Shown piece after piece: positions 17,972 to 26,453 of a DNA stretch of 64,000 nucleotides. A model generated the notes under the pieces. It made no database searches and was not told the origin of the DNA. It saw nothing but the letters and a program-made list of their open reading frames with translations. This stretch comes from Labrenzia sp. OB1 (GTDB taxonomy: Bacteria > Pseudomonadota > Alphaproteobacteria > Rhizobiales > Stappiaceae). Location: assembly GCF_001624695.1 (NCBI RefSeq), contig NZ_JSEP01000002.1, positions 421,520 to 485,519 of the forward strand, read 5' to 3'. The position numbers were made by a program, and so were the translations under genes. How positions within the stretch are numbered: the first letter of the stretch is position 1; every line of letters starts with the position of its first letter.

Positions 17972-19639
17972 TCAGTTTCGTTGTTCCGCCGCTGCGCGGA
18001 TTTCGGACAGGGATGCCGACGGGGTGAGCGCTTCGGGATCCAGCTTCAGATGCAGGATTGCCGGAAGCCCAGCGGCACGGGCGCGCTCGAACGCAGGACC
18101 GAACGCATCCGTCGTCTCAACCGTTTCACCGAAAGCACCGTAGCTACGGGCGAGCGCGGCGAAGTCCGGGTTCACCAGCCGTGTCGCTGATGGGCGTCCC
18201 GGATAATTGCGTTCCTGATGCATGCGGATGGTGCCGTACATACCGTTGTCGATGGCCAGTACAATGATGTTCGCGCCTTCCTGGCAAGCGGTGCCGAATT
18301 CCTGCAGGGTCATCTGCAGGCAGCCGTCACCGGCGAAACAGACAACTTCCCGATCGGGAAACGCCAGTTTGGCTGCAACAGCAGCCGGCAGTCCGTAACC
18401 CATCGATCCAGAAGTCGGCGCGGCCTGCGTGCCGAAGCGGCGGAAACGGTGGAACCGGTGCAGCCAGGTGGCGTAATTGCCCGCGCCGTTGGTGCAGATC
18501 GCATCCTCGCCGAGATTGTTCTCAAGCCAGTCCATGACGCCCGCCATCTGCAGAGTGCCGGGGGTTTCCGGACGGGCGCCGGACCAGTCCAGGTAGTCCT
18601 GATGAGCCCTGGCGGCCTCGCCCGCACCCTTGATCTCGTTCGGGGGCTGCAGTCCTTCCGCGGCCTTGCAGAACGCGGTCGCACTGGCGTGGATCGCCAT
18701 TGCGGGACGGTAGACGCGGCCCAGTTCTTCGGCATCGGCGTGAACATGCACGAGTTGCTGCGCCGGAGCCGGGATGTCAAAAAGCGAATAGGACTGGCTC
18801 GGCATTTCGGACAGCCGTCCGCCGACCAGCAGAACAAGGTCGGATGCCTTTATCCGCGCCAACAGTTTCGGGTTGATGCCGATGCCGACATCGCCGGCAT
18901 AATTGCCATGCAGATTGTCGAACAGCATCTGGCGGCGGAAGGAGCAGGCGACGGGCAGATCGAAGCGCTCGGCAAACCTTGTGAAGGCGGCAACGGCGTC
19001 TTCCGACCAGCGGCTGCCACCCAGGATCGCGATCGGACGTTCCGCCGCCCAGAGCCGCTTCTGCAGATCGGCCATCTGCGTCAGGCCGGGATGGGTTTCC
19101 ACCTGGCTCCAGGCCTGCGGCTGGGGAGCTGCTGCCATTTCCGTCAGCATGTCTTCCGGCAAGGCCAGCACGACCGGTCCCGGACGGCCGGAGGTGGCCA
19201 CGTGATAGGCGCGGGAAATGAATTCGGGAACGCGGGCCGCATGATCGATCTCGGCGACCCATTTGGCGATACCGCCGAACATCTGCCGGTAGTCGATTTC
19301 CTGAAAGGCTTCCCGCTCGCGCATGCTGCGATCGATCTGCCCGACGAAGAGGATCATCGGTGTGGAATCCTGGGCGGCGACATGTACGCCGGCGGAGGCA
19401 TTGGTCGCCCCCGGTCCACGTGTGACCATGCAGATGCCCGGTTTGCCCGTCAGCTTGCCGTGGGCATCGGCCATCATCGCCGCGCCGCCTTCCTGACGGC
19501 ACACGGTGACCGGGATGGACGCATCGTAAAGCGCGTCGAGGACTGCCAGATAACTCTCTCCCGGCACGCAGAACACCCGTTCCGCGCCGTGAAGCTCTAG
19601 CGCTTCCACCAACAATTCACCGCCGGTCTTCTGATCCAT
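17972..19639 (-). CDS. Thiamine pyrophosphate enzyme, acetolactate-synthase-like
   Basis: 555 residues from ATG 19639 (MDQKTGGELLVEALELHGAE). The three-domain fold of the PoxB/IlvB superfamily is complete. The N-terminal PYR domain carries the catalytic glutamate (VTVCRQEGGAAMMADAHGKL). A central domain follows, and the C-terminal PP domain has the TPP/Mg motif GDGCLQM...IDNGMYG. It could be a catabolic acetolactate synthase, a pyruvate oxidase-like enzyme or another 2-keto-acid decarboxylase; no ilvH-type regulatory subunit is adjacent, which argues against the biosynthetic enzyme. It stands alone, convergent with the Pat-like gene, and belongs by position to the possible low-oxygen block. 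Substrate is not assignable from sequence alone. Confidence 0.88.
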   Translation of the reverse strand: MDQKTGGELLVEALELHGAERVFCVPGESYLAVLDALYDASIPVTVCRQEGGAAMMADAHGKLTGKPGICMVTRGPGATNASAGVHVAAQDSTPMILFVGQIDRSMREREAFQEIDYRQMFGGIAKWVAEIDHAARVPEFISRAYHVATSGRPGPVVLALPEDMLTEMAAAPQPQAWSQVETHPGLTQMADLQKRLWAAERPIAILGGSRWSEDAVAAFTRFAERFDLPVACSFRRQMLFDNLHGNYAGDVGIGINPKLLARIKASDLVLLVGGRLSEMPSQSYSLFDIPAPAQQLVHVHADAEELGRVYRPAMAIHASATAFCKAAEGLQPPNEIKGAGEAARAHQDYLDWSGARPETPGTLQMAGVMDWLENNLGEDAICTNGAGNYATWLHRFHRFRRFGTQAAPTSGSMGYGLPAAVAAKLAFPDREVVCFAGDGCLQMTLQEFGTACQEGANIIVLAIDNGMYGTIRMHQERNYPGRPSATRLVNPDFAALARSYGAFGETVETTDAFGPAFERARAAGLPAILHLKLDPEALTPSASLSEIRAAAEQRN

Positions 19640-19874
19640 GTCCCGCTTCCTGATCGAAAAATTCACTGATCATTCTATAGCGTATGGAAGACCGGCCTGT
19701 CAGAGCCCAAAACCAGATTAATTGGAAATGACTTCATTCCCGCTTGGAAGGAAGCTGAAGTGGCACGCGGCACTACTGCGGCGGGTGCCGCGAGAAGTCC
19801 GCGGCCGAACAACCTGTCTGCCCTCAGGATGAAACCCCGTCAAGACAGGTTCACCGGCCTCCACGGGGAAACGC

Positions 19875-20255
19875 TCAGACAGGCTGGACGGTCACCACCT
19901 GGAATGTGTGCAGGTCACCGTCCTCATCCTTGATCGAGACATATTCACCGGGATTGAAGGCATGCGCGCCGAAGCGGTAACCGGCTTCGTCGTCATCATC
20001 GCCATCGATGTCGTAATGAAAGGCCCAGGAGCCGCCCGGGCGGTGAATCAGATGGCCGATTTCCTCTTCCTCGCCGCCCCAGAACCGGCGTACGCGGCAA
20101 TGATCGCGCTCTTTTTTCCAGAGCGCGGCATCGATATGGCCGGTTTCATCCAGCGGAGCGGCAAACTCGTAGCCATGGCGAGCCGAGCCTTGCGGAAATT
20201 CTTTCGTTCTGGCCAGGTTCAGCCTGATCTTTTTCAAAGCCGGATGGTCGCCCAT
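19875..20255 (-). CDS. Conserved hypothetical protein
   Basis: 126 residues from ATG 20255 (MGDHPALKKIRLNLARTKEF), chosen because AAGGAAG precedes it at good spacing; upstream extensions run into the divergent gene's promoter. It is a soluble, acidic protein with conserved-looking blocks: PQGSARHGYEF, RVRRFWGGEEEE, GSWAFHYDIDGDDDDEAGYR and FNPGEYVSIKDEDGDLHTFQ. The last part looks like a small beta-barrel. I believe similar small proteins occur widely in Rhizobiales, but no function is known to me. It shares the 127-bp divergent promoter region, with an FNR-type box, with the kinase-like gene at 20383. Confidence 0.8.
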   Translation of the reverse strand: MGDHPALKKIRLNLARTKEFPQGSARHGYEFAAPLDETGHIDAALWKKERDHCRVRRFWGGEEEEIGHLIHRPGGSWAFHYDIDGDDDDEAGYRFGAHAFNPGEYVSIKDEDGDLHTFQVVTVQPV

Positions 20256-20312
20256 GGTTTCTTCCTTTGCTGACATTTCAGAGTATATGTGCCACATCGC
20301 CCTGATGTCACA

Positions 20313-20326
20313 TTGAGAAGGATCAA
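20313..20326. promoter_or_regulatory. FNR/FixK-type box in divergent promoter region
   Basis: TTGAG-AAGG-ATCAA matches TTGAT-N4-ATCAA at nine of ten positions. On the minus strand a TATACT hexamer (20282-20287) sits where a class II -10 would be expected for the small conserved gene, with its predicted start centred about 44 bases from the box. The + strand gene at 20383 has no comparably clear -10. Confidence 0.6.
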
Positions 20327-20382
20327 ACCGGCACGGACGCTCATGAGGCACAGTCTTGCCGGCATCAGCAAAAGGACAAATC

Positions 20383-21951
20383 ATGGCTCCGGCCCGTTCC
20401 CAGGACGACGTCCTGAAATTCCTGGAAACCCTGCCTTCGGACGATCCGGGATGTGACAGCGTCAAGCGGATCGACACTCACGCCAACATTGTTTTCCTGA
20501 CCGGCGGCAAGGCCTACAAGGTCAAGCGTGAGGTCAGGTTTCCCTTTCTGGACTACTCCACTCTGGCCTTGCGCGAAGAAGCCTGCCGGGCGGAAATCAC
20601 CTGCAACAGGGACAATGCCCCGCAAATCTACCTGCGGGCCTTGCCGGTAACGCTCGAAGCCGACGGCCGGCTGGCGCTGGACGGTGCGGGAGATCCGGTG
20701 GAGTGGGCCGTCGAGATGAACCGCTTCGACCGAAGTAACGAACTGGACATCATGGCGGAACGCGCGCCATTTTCCGACGATCTGTCCGACAGCCTCGCAG
20801 AAATGATGGTGAGCGCCCATGAAGCGGCGCCTTTGCGCGGCGGCGCCGGGTTCCATGACGAACTCGCCACCTATATCGAGCAGAACGAGGCGGCGTTTCA
20901 CGAATTTCCCGAATTGTTCGCGAGCGAGGACGTACGCCACCTGGGCGACACGTCTCGGTCTGTCCTCACTTCGCTCCGTGAGCTGATTTTGAAACGGGGC
21001 GAACAGGGACTGGTGCGGCGATGTCATGGCGATGCGCATCTGCGCAATATTGTCCAGATCGATGGCAAGCCGGTCCTGTTCGACGCGGTCGAATTCTCCG
21101 ACGCCATCGCCACCGGCGACGTACTCTACGATCTGGCCTTCCTGCTGATGGATCTGTGGGAGCGCGGCCAGCGACGCGCCGCGAACCGGGTTTTCAACCG
21201 CTACCTGGACAAGTCCCGGCTGGACGAACACCCGGACGGACTGGCGGCCCTGCCCTTCTACCTGATGATGCGCGCGGCGATCCGCTCCAAAATCGCGGCC
21301 AGTGCCGCCCTCAACCAGAAGGCCCCTGACCAGAGAGATGCCCAGCAGCAGCAGGCGCGCACCTATTTCAAATACGCGCTTTCCTTCCTGGATCCCTCCG
21401 AGCCGCATCTGGTTGCCATCGGCGGGCTGTCCGGCACCGGCAAAACCACTCTGGCCTACAGTCTTGCACCCGGGATCGGCCACGCTCCCGGCGCAAGGGT
21501 TCTGCGTACGGATGTGACGCGCAAACGGCTGCTGAATATTCCCGAGACCGGGCAGGCGCCGGCGGAAGCCTACACACAGGAGGCGAGCGACCGGGTTTAT
21601 CAGACCCTCGACGAAACGATCCGGGCGGTGCTGGCGGCAGGTCATTCTGCCATCTTCGATGCGGTATTCGCCGCGCAGGACGAGCGGTCGCGGATAGAGG
21701 CGATCGCCCGGCATGTGGAAGCCGGCTTCACCGGACTGTGGCTGACCGCGCCGGGCACAACGCTCAAGGCGCGGGTTTCCGGACGCGTGGGCGACGCCTC
21801 GGATGCCACCACGGATGTCGTCGACAAACAGCTCGGCTACGACTTGGGCCAGATGACATGGGCTGAAATCGACGCGGGCGGCAGCATGGACAACACCACG
21901 CAGCTTGCGGGTGCCTCACTCGGTTTGAAAGACTGGAGCACGTCGCGTTGA
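20383..21951 (+). CDS. Bifunctional APH-like / P-loop kinase protein
   Basis: 522 residues from ATG 20383, with AAAGGA upstream. The N-terminal two thirds is an aminoglycoside-phosphotransferase-like kinase fold: nucleotide lobe near THANIVFLTGGKAYKVKREV, catalytic loop RCHGDAHLRNI (residues 213-223), and a metal-binding region LFDAVEFSDAI. The C-terminal third is an AAA/zeta-type P-loop kinase with GGLSGTGKTTLAYSL (about 347-361) and DVTRKRLL. The same fusion occurs in the DosR hypoxia regulon of Mycobacterium tuberculosis (Rv2004c), which fits the FNR-type box upstream here. The physiological substrate is unknown, and it should not be read as an antibiotic-resistance gene. Confidence 0.85.
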   Translation: MAPARSQDDVLKFLETLPSDDPGCDSVKRIDTHANIVFLTGGKAYKVKREVRFPFLDYSTLALREEACRAEITCNRDNAPQIYLRALPVTLEADGRLALDGAGDPVEWAVEMNRFDRSNELDIMAERAPFSDDLSDSLAEMMVSAHEAAPLRGGAGFHDELATYIEQNEAAFHEFPELFASEDVRHLGDTSRSVLTSLRELILKRGEQGLVRRCHGDAHLRNIVQIDGKPVLFDAVEFSDAIATGDVLYDLAFLLMDLWERGQRRAANRVFNRYLDKSRLDEHPDGLAALPFYLMMRAAIRSKIAASAALNQKAPDQRDAQQQQARTYFKYALSFLDPSEPHLVAIGGLSGTGKTTLAYSLAPGIGHAPGARVLRTDVTRKRLLNIPETGQAPAEAYTQEASDRVYQTLDETIRAVLAAGHSAIFDAVFAAQDERSRIEAIARHVEAGFTGLWLTAPGTTLKARVSGRVGDASDATTDVVDKQLGYDLGQMTWAEIDAGGSMDNTTQLAGASLGLKDWSTSR

Positions 21952-21986
21952 ATTGATTTCAGAAAACCTTTTAAACGCGACAGGCG

Positions 21987-22307
21987 CTAAAGCCCTGCCG
22001 CTCTCAGCCCGGCGGCAGCCGACGCGGCGGCGAAGACGGCGATATATTCCTTGCGCAACCGCACCTGGACCGCGGCCGCCACGATAAGACAGAGGCCGAC
22101 GGCAAGACCGCCTTGAAGCACGATAGGCAACACCGTGGAAACGATGATTGCTCCGGGCAGGGATTCCAGCCCCCTGCGCACCCTCGGCGTGATTGGCAGA
22201 CGGCCCATGACCCAGTAGCCGCCCGCCCTCAGCGCATAGGTGAACATGGCCATGCAGACCACGGCCAGAACAAACATCCTGTCGGCGGAGAATGCGGCGT
22301 CAGTCAT
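21987..22307 (-). CDS. azlD: AzlD-family branched-chain amino acid exporter small subunit
   Basis: 106 residues from ATG 22307 (MTDAAFSADRMFVLAVVCMA), overlapping the end of azlC by eight bases. Three or four hydrophobic helices, with the family segments TYALRAGGYWVMGRL and RRGLESLPGAIIVSTVLP. AzlD works with AzlC as a two-component exporter of leucine, isoleucine, valine and some analogues. The longer frame to 22367 lies inside azlC and is not needed. Downstream of it the + strand kinase-like gene converges, with a 35-bp gap. Confidence 0.9.
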   Translation of the reverse strand: MTDAAFSADRMFVLAVVCMAMFTYALRAGGYWVMGRLPITPRVRRGLESLPGAIIVSTVLPIVLQGGLAVGLCLIVAAAVQVRLRKEYIAVFAAASAAAGLRAAGL

Positions 22308-23001
22308 CGAGATACGCCCCTGCGAACGCGCCTGCGATCGCGCCGGTGAAGATGCTCCAGTAGCCACCGACCAGGTACCAGGTCAGAGCTGCGACGGCGC
22401 CTGCGGCCAGCCAGCTCACGGTCTGGCGCTTGCCCTTCCAGAGCGGGATCAGAAGCGCGGCAAAAAAGGCCGGCAGGATCACATCCAGCCCGAAGGCCTT
22501 GGGATCGGCAATCAGGCTGCCGGCAAAATATCCAGGGATGACCGCGAGCGACCACACCGACCAGACGATCAATCCGCTGCCGAGGTAGATACCCCAGTCC
22601 CGCTCCCCCTTGCCATATTCGGACAGCGCCAGAAGCCAGTTGAGATCGGTGAGAAGGTACAAGGCCGGGTAGGACTGATAGGCGGGAACCCTGCCGAGCC
22701 ACGGCCGCAGGCTTGCACCAATCAGAAGCATGCGCATATTGACGGCGCCGGTGACGCCGACCATTGCAACAAGTGAGCCCCAGGTGAGCGGATCGCCGTA
22801 GACTTCCATGGCGACGAACTGGCTGGCGCCGGCGAAGACCAGCGAATTGATCAAGAGCGTTTCGAGGAATGTCAGCCCCTTTTGCGCCGCCACAGTGCCG
22901 AACACGGCGCCGAGCGCGATGATGCCGGGAAAGACCGGAACACACATCATAGCACCGCGCACGCAGCCCTTGAGGCTGAGGGTGACATCTTTCTCAGGCA
23001 T
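22300..23001 (-). CDS. azlC: AzlC-family branched-chain amino acid exporter large subunit
   Basis: 233 residues with about six to seven membrane helices. Family signatures include GCVRGAMMCVPVFPGIIALG, INSLVFAGASQFVAMEVYGD and NMRMLLIGASLRPWL. AzlC is the main subunit of the AzlCD branched-chain amino acid efflux system. It is co-transcribed with azlD through an overlapping stop and start. A single-gene TauE/SafE permease lies 134 bp upstream on the same strand. No Lrp-type regulator is adjacent. Confidence 0.93.
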   Translation of the reverse strand: MPEKDVTLSLKGCVRGAMMCVPVFPGIIALGAVFGTVAAQKGLTFLETLLINSLVFAGASQFVAMEVYGDPLTWGSLVAMVGVTGAVNMRMLLIGASLRPWLGRVPAYQSYPALYLLTDLNWLLALSEYGKGERDWGIYLGSGLIVWSVWSLAVIPGYFAGSLIADPKAFGLDVILPAFFAALLIPLWKGKRQTVSWLAAGAVAALTWYLVGGYWSIFTGAIAGAFAGAYLDD

Positions 23002-23135
23002 AGTTGTCCATGAATTGAGAAGACCGCAGCAGAGCGGCGGCGAGATCCGGCATTATCTCCCGAAACCCCGCTCCGGACCAATGAAACCTTTTGATCGTCC
23101 CATCAGCGATCCTTGATCATATCCCGGTGCGTTCG

Positions 23136-23963
23136 TCAGAAGACGGCGCCGTAGATCATGCGCAGACCTGTAACGCCAAGGAACAGCGCGAAGACCAGCT
23201 TGAGTTTGGACGGGTCTATCGCGTGCGCAATCTTGGCGCCCAGCGGCGCGGTCAGGGTCGAAACGGGGATAATCAGCAACAAACCGATCAGATTGACATA
23301 GCCGAGCGACAGCGGCGGACGGCCCTCGACACCCCAGCCGAAGTAGATCGACAGCAAGGTTCCCGGCACCGCGATAATCAGACCGATAGCCGCCGCCGTG
23401 CCGACCGCCTTGTGGATCGGGTAATTGAACAGGGTGAGTGTCGGCACACCAAGTGTTCCCCCGCCGATGCCCATCATCACAGAGATGCCGCCGATCAGGA
23501 AGGCAAGCACCTCCTTCAGGGGGCTTGCCGGAAGGCGTTCCGAAAGGGCGGAACCGTTCTTGCGAAACAGCATGTTGGCGGAGACGGCCAGAGCGACGAT
23601 ACCGAAAACGAGCGTCAGCGCACCACCGGAAATGTTGCCCGCCACGGTCCCTCCGACAATCACACCCAGCGCGATCGCCCACCACCAACTCTTCAGCAGA
23701 TCCATATCCACGCTGCCGCGTTTGTAATGAGCGCGGGCGGAAGCGGCACCGGTTGCCAGGATCGTCGCCAGCGACGTTCCAACCGCCACATGCATCAGAA
23801 CCGACGATTCAATTTTCAGCGCTGTGAACATGTAGAAAAGCACCGGAACGATGACAATCCCGCCCCCAACCCCGAGCAGTCCCGCGATGATCCCCGCCAC
23901 CAGACCGGTTGCCAAAAGAGCAAGGGCCAGAAGGCCAAGGGAGAGTAGGCTGAGATCTTCCAC
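23136..23963 (-). CDS. TauE/SafE family sulfite/organosulfonate exporter
   Basis: About 275 residues from GTG 23963 (VEDLSLLSLGLLAL), which has AAGGA seven bases upstream; a GTG at 24005 would add 14 unlikely residues. Eight predicted helices in two repeats, each beginning with the glycine-rich family motif: GIIAGLLGVGGGIVIVPVLF and GGISVMMGIGGGTLGVPTLT. The family moves sulfite, sulfoacetate, taurine-derived sulfonates or other small anions across the inner membrane. Nothing nearby identifies the substrate. Confidence 0.9.
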   Translation of the reverse strand: MEDLSLLSLGLLALALLATGLVAGIIAGLLGVGGGIVIVPVLFYMFTALKIESSVLMHVAVGTSLATILATGAASARAHYKRGSVDMDLLKSWWWAIALGVIVGGTVAGNISGGALTLVFGIVALAVSANMLFRKNGSALSERLPASPLKEVLAFLIGGISVMMGIGGGTLGVPTLTLFNYPIHKAVGTAAAIGLIIAVPGTLLSIYFGWGVEGRPPLSLGYVNLIGLLLIIPVSTLTAPLGAKIAHAIDPSKLKLVFALFLGVTGLRMIYGAVF

Positions 23964-24212
23964 GCTGAAATCCTTGTTCCCGGCGGTTGCGCGCAAGTCC
24001 GGCACGCCAATTCGTTGCTTCAGCGCTTAGCCCAGCACGCAGGATTTTTCCAGCCGTGTTTGCGGGCAATGTGGATGGAAGGTGGGGTAAATCGTCAGAA
24101 TCCACCCGTTCCACAGCGCCGTTTCACCTGCAGGAAGCCGGTTGCGCGCAGTGCCCAGATCGGCCCCCTCCCCCGCAACACGGGCAGAGACGCAGGCCGG
24201 CGCTTTGCCCCA

Positions 24213-24698
24213 TCAGCTTGACGGGGCCTCCGGCTCTGAAACTGGCGCGCAGCCGCGCAGGGCAAACAGGGCGTTGGTAAGCATGTCGCCAGCCTGCTCG
24301 AAAGCGGTTGCGGTAATCTGCGGCCCGGCTTCGCCAAGGCCTCTGGCAGCCTGCCGAATGCCGGACAGGTTGCTGTTCAGTTCCGTAAGTTGCCGGTTCA
24401 GGTCGCCCCGCCCCTGCAATTCCGGGTTGGCCAGCCGCTCCGAAAGCTCAGCGATCCGGCCTTCCAGAGTCTCCAGGCGGACTTTGAATTCGGCCGGCGT
24501 TGTCTGCAGGCGGGCGATAGCCGCATCGGTTACGTCCCCGGCAATCCGTTCACTTGCTGTGTCCACCCGGTTCAGCACGACGATCACCAGAACGCAGGCG
24601 ACAATGACCAGCACCGCAGTTGCATTGACCATGGCCACCAGCAACTGTCCTGGCAACCGGATCAGGCGGCTCCTCAAGTCTCTTGCCTCATGTTGCAT
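24213..24698 (-). CDS. Hypothetical membrane-anchored coiled-coil protein
   Basis: 161 residues from ATG 24698, chosen because GGAGGAAG stands eight bases upstream. One N-terminal membrane helix (LLVAMVNATAVLVIVACVLVIVVL, residues about 21-44) is followed by a helical region with heptad-like leucines (VRLETLEGRIAELSERLANP) that probably forms a coiled coil. The topology suggests a short cytoplasmic N-terminus and a periplasmic or cytoplasmic coiled coil; I do not recognise a family. It is a single gene, about 250 bp from the TauE gene. Function unknown. Confidence 0.65.
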   Translation of the reverse strand: MQHEARDLRSRLIRLPGQLLVAMVNATAVLVIVACVLVIVVLNRVDTASERIAGDVTDAAIARLQTTPAEFKVRLETLEGRIAELSERLANPELQGRGDLNRQLTELNSNLSGIRQAARGLGEAGPQITATAFEQAGDMLTNALFALRGCAPVSEPEAPSS

Positions 24699-24912
24699 AT
24701 GTACTTCCTCCCGCGAAACAGATTTCATCCGAAGCAAACCAGTTTCCCCAACGTCAGTTTTCCGGATCATTCAACCCCGACGCGTGGCGGTACACAACTT
24801 CATTTGCGTGAAAGCCCCGAGCGGCATTTGAGCAGAAGCAAATTGCGCCGGAAGGCCCCGTCAGGAACCGTCCCGGATCATCTTGTCCGCATCTTCGAAT
24901 TTCAAATAAAAA

Positions 24913-24989
24913 TGGTACAGACGAGTGGATTCGAACCACCGACCTTCGGAGCCACAATCCGACGCTCTAACCAACTGAGCTACGTCTGC
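24913..24989 (-). tRNA. tRNA-His (GTG anticodon)
   Basis: A complete cloverleaf on the reverse strand: acceptor GCAGACG/CGTCTGT, D-arm GCTC...GAGC, anticodon stem TCGGA/TCCGA with loop TTGTGGC (anticodon GTG), and a T-arm containing TTCGAAT. CCA is encoded. The base before position 1 is A, so G-1 is not encoded, and the discriminator is A73. This is the unusual alphaproteobacterial tRNA-His form, in which histidyl-tRNA synthetase does not require G-1. Confidence 0.97.
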
Positions 24990-25117
24990 TTAAGGGTCAT
25001 CAAAACGGCGCGGACCATATTGACCCAAACCGTCGATTGCAAGGGCGTCTTCTAACCCCGTTTTTGCAAACCGGCAAGTCTGAATTTTCCGAAAAAAACC
25101 GGTCTGTTGAAAAGCAA

Positions 25118-25140
25118 ATGCCCGGGAAAAACCCGGGCAT
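25118..25140 (-). terminator. Terminator after the first phasin gene
   Basis: ATGCCCGGG (25118-25126) pairs with CCCGGGCAT (25132-25140) over a five-base loop. On the minus strand the stem is followed by TTTGCTTTT, about 40 bp beyond the phasin stop. Confidence 0.85.
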
Positions 25141-25179
25141 CGCATCTGATAGCCGTCTTGAGCGTTCAGCTCAAAAAGC

Positions 25180-25692
25180 TCAGTGAAGCTTCATTTCCTT
25201 GAAGGACTTTTCGAAAGCTTCCTTGACCGGAGCAGAAACGTCGGTACCAAGCTTGGTCGCCATTTCCTGTATTTCCTTGGTCTGGCTGCTCACGGCTTCG
25301 AACTGCTCACGTGCGAACGTGGACTGCAGTTCGATAGCTTCGGCAACGGATTTCGCGGACATGATGTCCTTGAAGAAGGTGAACGCCGCATCGGTGTTCG
25401 CCTTGGCCGCATCGACAGCCTTGTGGTTGAACTCGACAACGCCCTGGCGGGACGTTTCGAAGGTGTCTTCCATCAGGTCTGTTGCGTCTTCTGCAGCGGT
25501 TTTCACCTTTGCATATGCGTCGCGTGCGTTTTCGATGCCTTTTTCGGTGGCTTCACGGAACGCGGCAGGAACTTCCATCTTCGGCATTGCGAAGGCTTCG
25601 AAGTCCGGGAAAGCACCACCGGCAGGAGCCGCTTTGGCTTTGCTTGCACGTGCTTTCGGGGCCGCTTTGGCTGTCGTGGTTGTCTCAGTCAT
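25180..25692 (-). CDS. phaP: Phasin family protein
   Basis: 170 residues. An alanine/lysine-rich N-terminal linker (KAAPKARASKAKAAPAGGAF) precedes a Phasin_2-type helical domain: FREATEKGIENARDAYAKVK, DLMEDTFETSRQG, NTDAAFTFFKDIMSAKSVAE, and REQFEAVSSQTKEIQEMATK. Phasins coat polyhydroxybutyrate granules and control their number and size. The gene is monocistronic with its own terminator and an AT-rich promoter region containing two TTGC-N3-GCA palindromes that look like PhaR sites. A second phasin gene lies 374 bp upstream, same strand. Confidence 0.92.
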   Translation of the reverse strand: MTETTTTAKAAPKARASKAKAAPAGGAFPDFEAFAMPKMEVPAAFREATEKGIENARDAYAKVKTAAEDATDLMEDTFETSRQGVVEFNHKAVDAAKANTDAAFTFFKDIMSAKSVAEAIELQSTFAREQFEAVSSQTKEIQEMATKLGTDVSAPVKEAFEKSFKEMKLH

Positions 25693-25801
25693 GATCTCAT
25701 CTCCTAGAGTTCGGATGCGATCATTGGTGTGATTTCTTTCCGCCGAAACATTTGTCGGCGGACCCTGTCGTCATCCGCAGGCTCTACATAATGCATCCCT
25801 T

Positions 25802-25833
25802 GTTGCATTGCAACATTTTTTTGCACTGCACAA
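25802..25833. promoter_or_regulatory. Candidate PhaR operator upstream of phaP
   Basis: GTTGCATTGCAAC (25802-25814) is a perfect 13-bp palindrome, and eight bases on comes a second, imperfect copy TTGCACTGCACAA (25821-25833). PhaR of Paracoccus and relatives binds TGC-N3/4-GCA palindromes before phasin genes. The position, about 115-140 bp before the start codon, fits an autoregulated phasin promoter. Confidence 0.6.
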
Positions 25834-26066
25834 TAAAATGAATTCGGGAGAGCTTTCAGGCCGTCTGGAGATGATGCACGGAGGCCGCTGCCGGCAGCGT
25901 CAATCCGCACGTCCTGATCAAGTCGTCATTTATTTTACTACAACTGGAACATGCAGTCTAGCGGTCTGAACCAAGTAGTGCATGCAATGTGACCGCCTCG
26001 CGCAGGAGGACACGCCCGGGCGGTGCGATCGCATCCCGCCCGCAAAGATCGGCCAGCGACAGACGG

Positions 26067-26453
26067 TTACTTCTTCTGGGTTGCCTTGGCCGCGTCCTGG
26101 ACCGCCTTGGTGGCGGAGTTGGAGAACTCGCGGGCCTGCTCGCCGAGGTTTTCCATCTGGCTGCGCAGATAATCCTGCTGGAGCTTCATCATGTCCTCAA
26201 GGTTATCCGCCTTGACGAGTTGCTGAGCAAACTGGAAAGCGGCGTCGACATGCTCCTCGGCGTAGCTCAGGGCCTTCTTGTTGACATCCGCGGCTCCGGC
26301 CTGAACGGCGCTGGCGCTGTCTTCCACATTGGAGACCGCTTTTTGGGTCGCGCCCATGAAATCGTCGAACGCCTTGCGCGCTTGGTCGACACTCTTGTCG
26401 GCGAACTCACGCATCTGGTCGGGGATTTCGAAACCGTTCTTGTCTGTACTCAT
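26067..26453 (-). CDS. Second phasin family protein
   Basis: 128 residues from ATG 26453 (AGGAG seven bases upstream); the longer frame to 26615 is non-coding in character. The whole protein is a helical phasin domain: PDQMREFADKSVDQARKAFD, FMGATQKAVSNVEDSA, EEHVDAAFQFAQQLVKADNL and DYLRSQMENLGEQAREF. It lacks the Ala/Lys-rich N-terminal linker of the first phasin. It probably binds PHB granules, perhaps as a minor or differently regulated phasin. The 374-bp gap to the first phasin holds that gene's promoter and PhaR-like palindromes. Confidence 0.9.
   Translation of the reverse strand: MSTDKNGFEIPDQMREFADKSVDQARKAFDDFMGATQKAVSNVEDSASAVQAGAADVNKKALSYAEEHVDAAFQFAQQLVKADNLEDMMKLQQDYLRSQMENLGEQAREFSNSATKAVQDAAKATQKK

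Noticed and set aside
18218..19600. A 460-codon open frame on the + strand opposite the TPP enzyme
   Set aside because: A high-GC antisense shadow; the minus-strand gene has all TPP enzyme motifs.
20383..21951. Aminoglycoside-resistance gene
   Set aside because: Although the N-terminal fold is APH-like, the fusion to a P-loop kinase and the context of stress genes point to a housekeeping or stress role.
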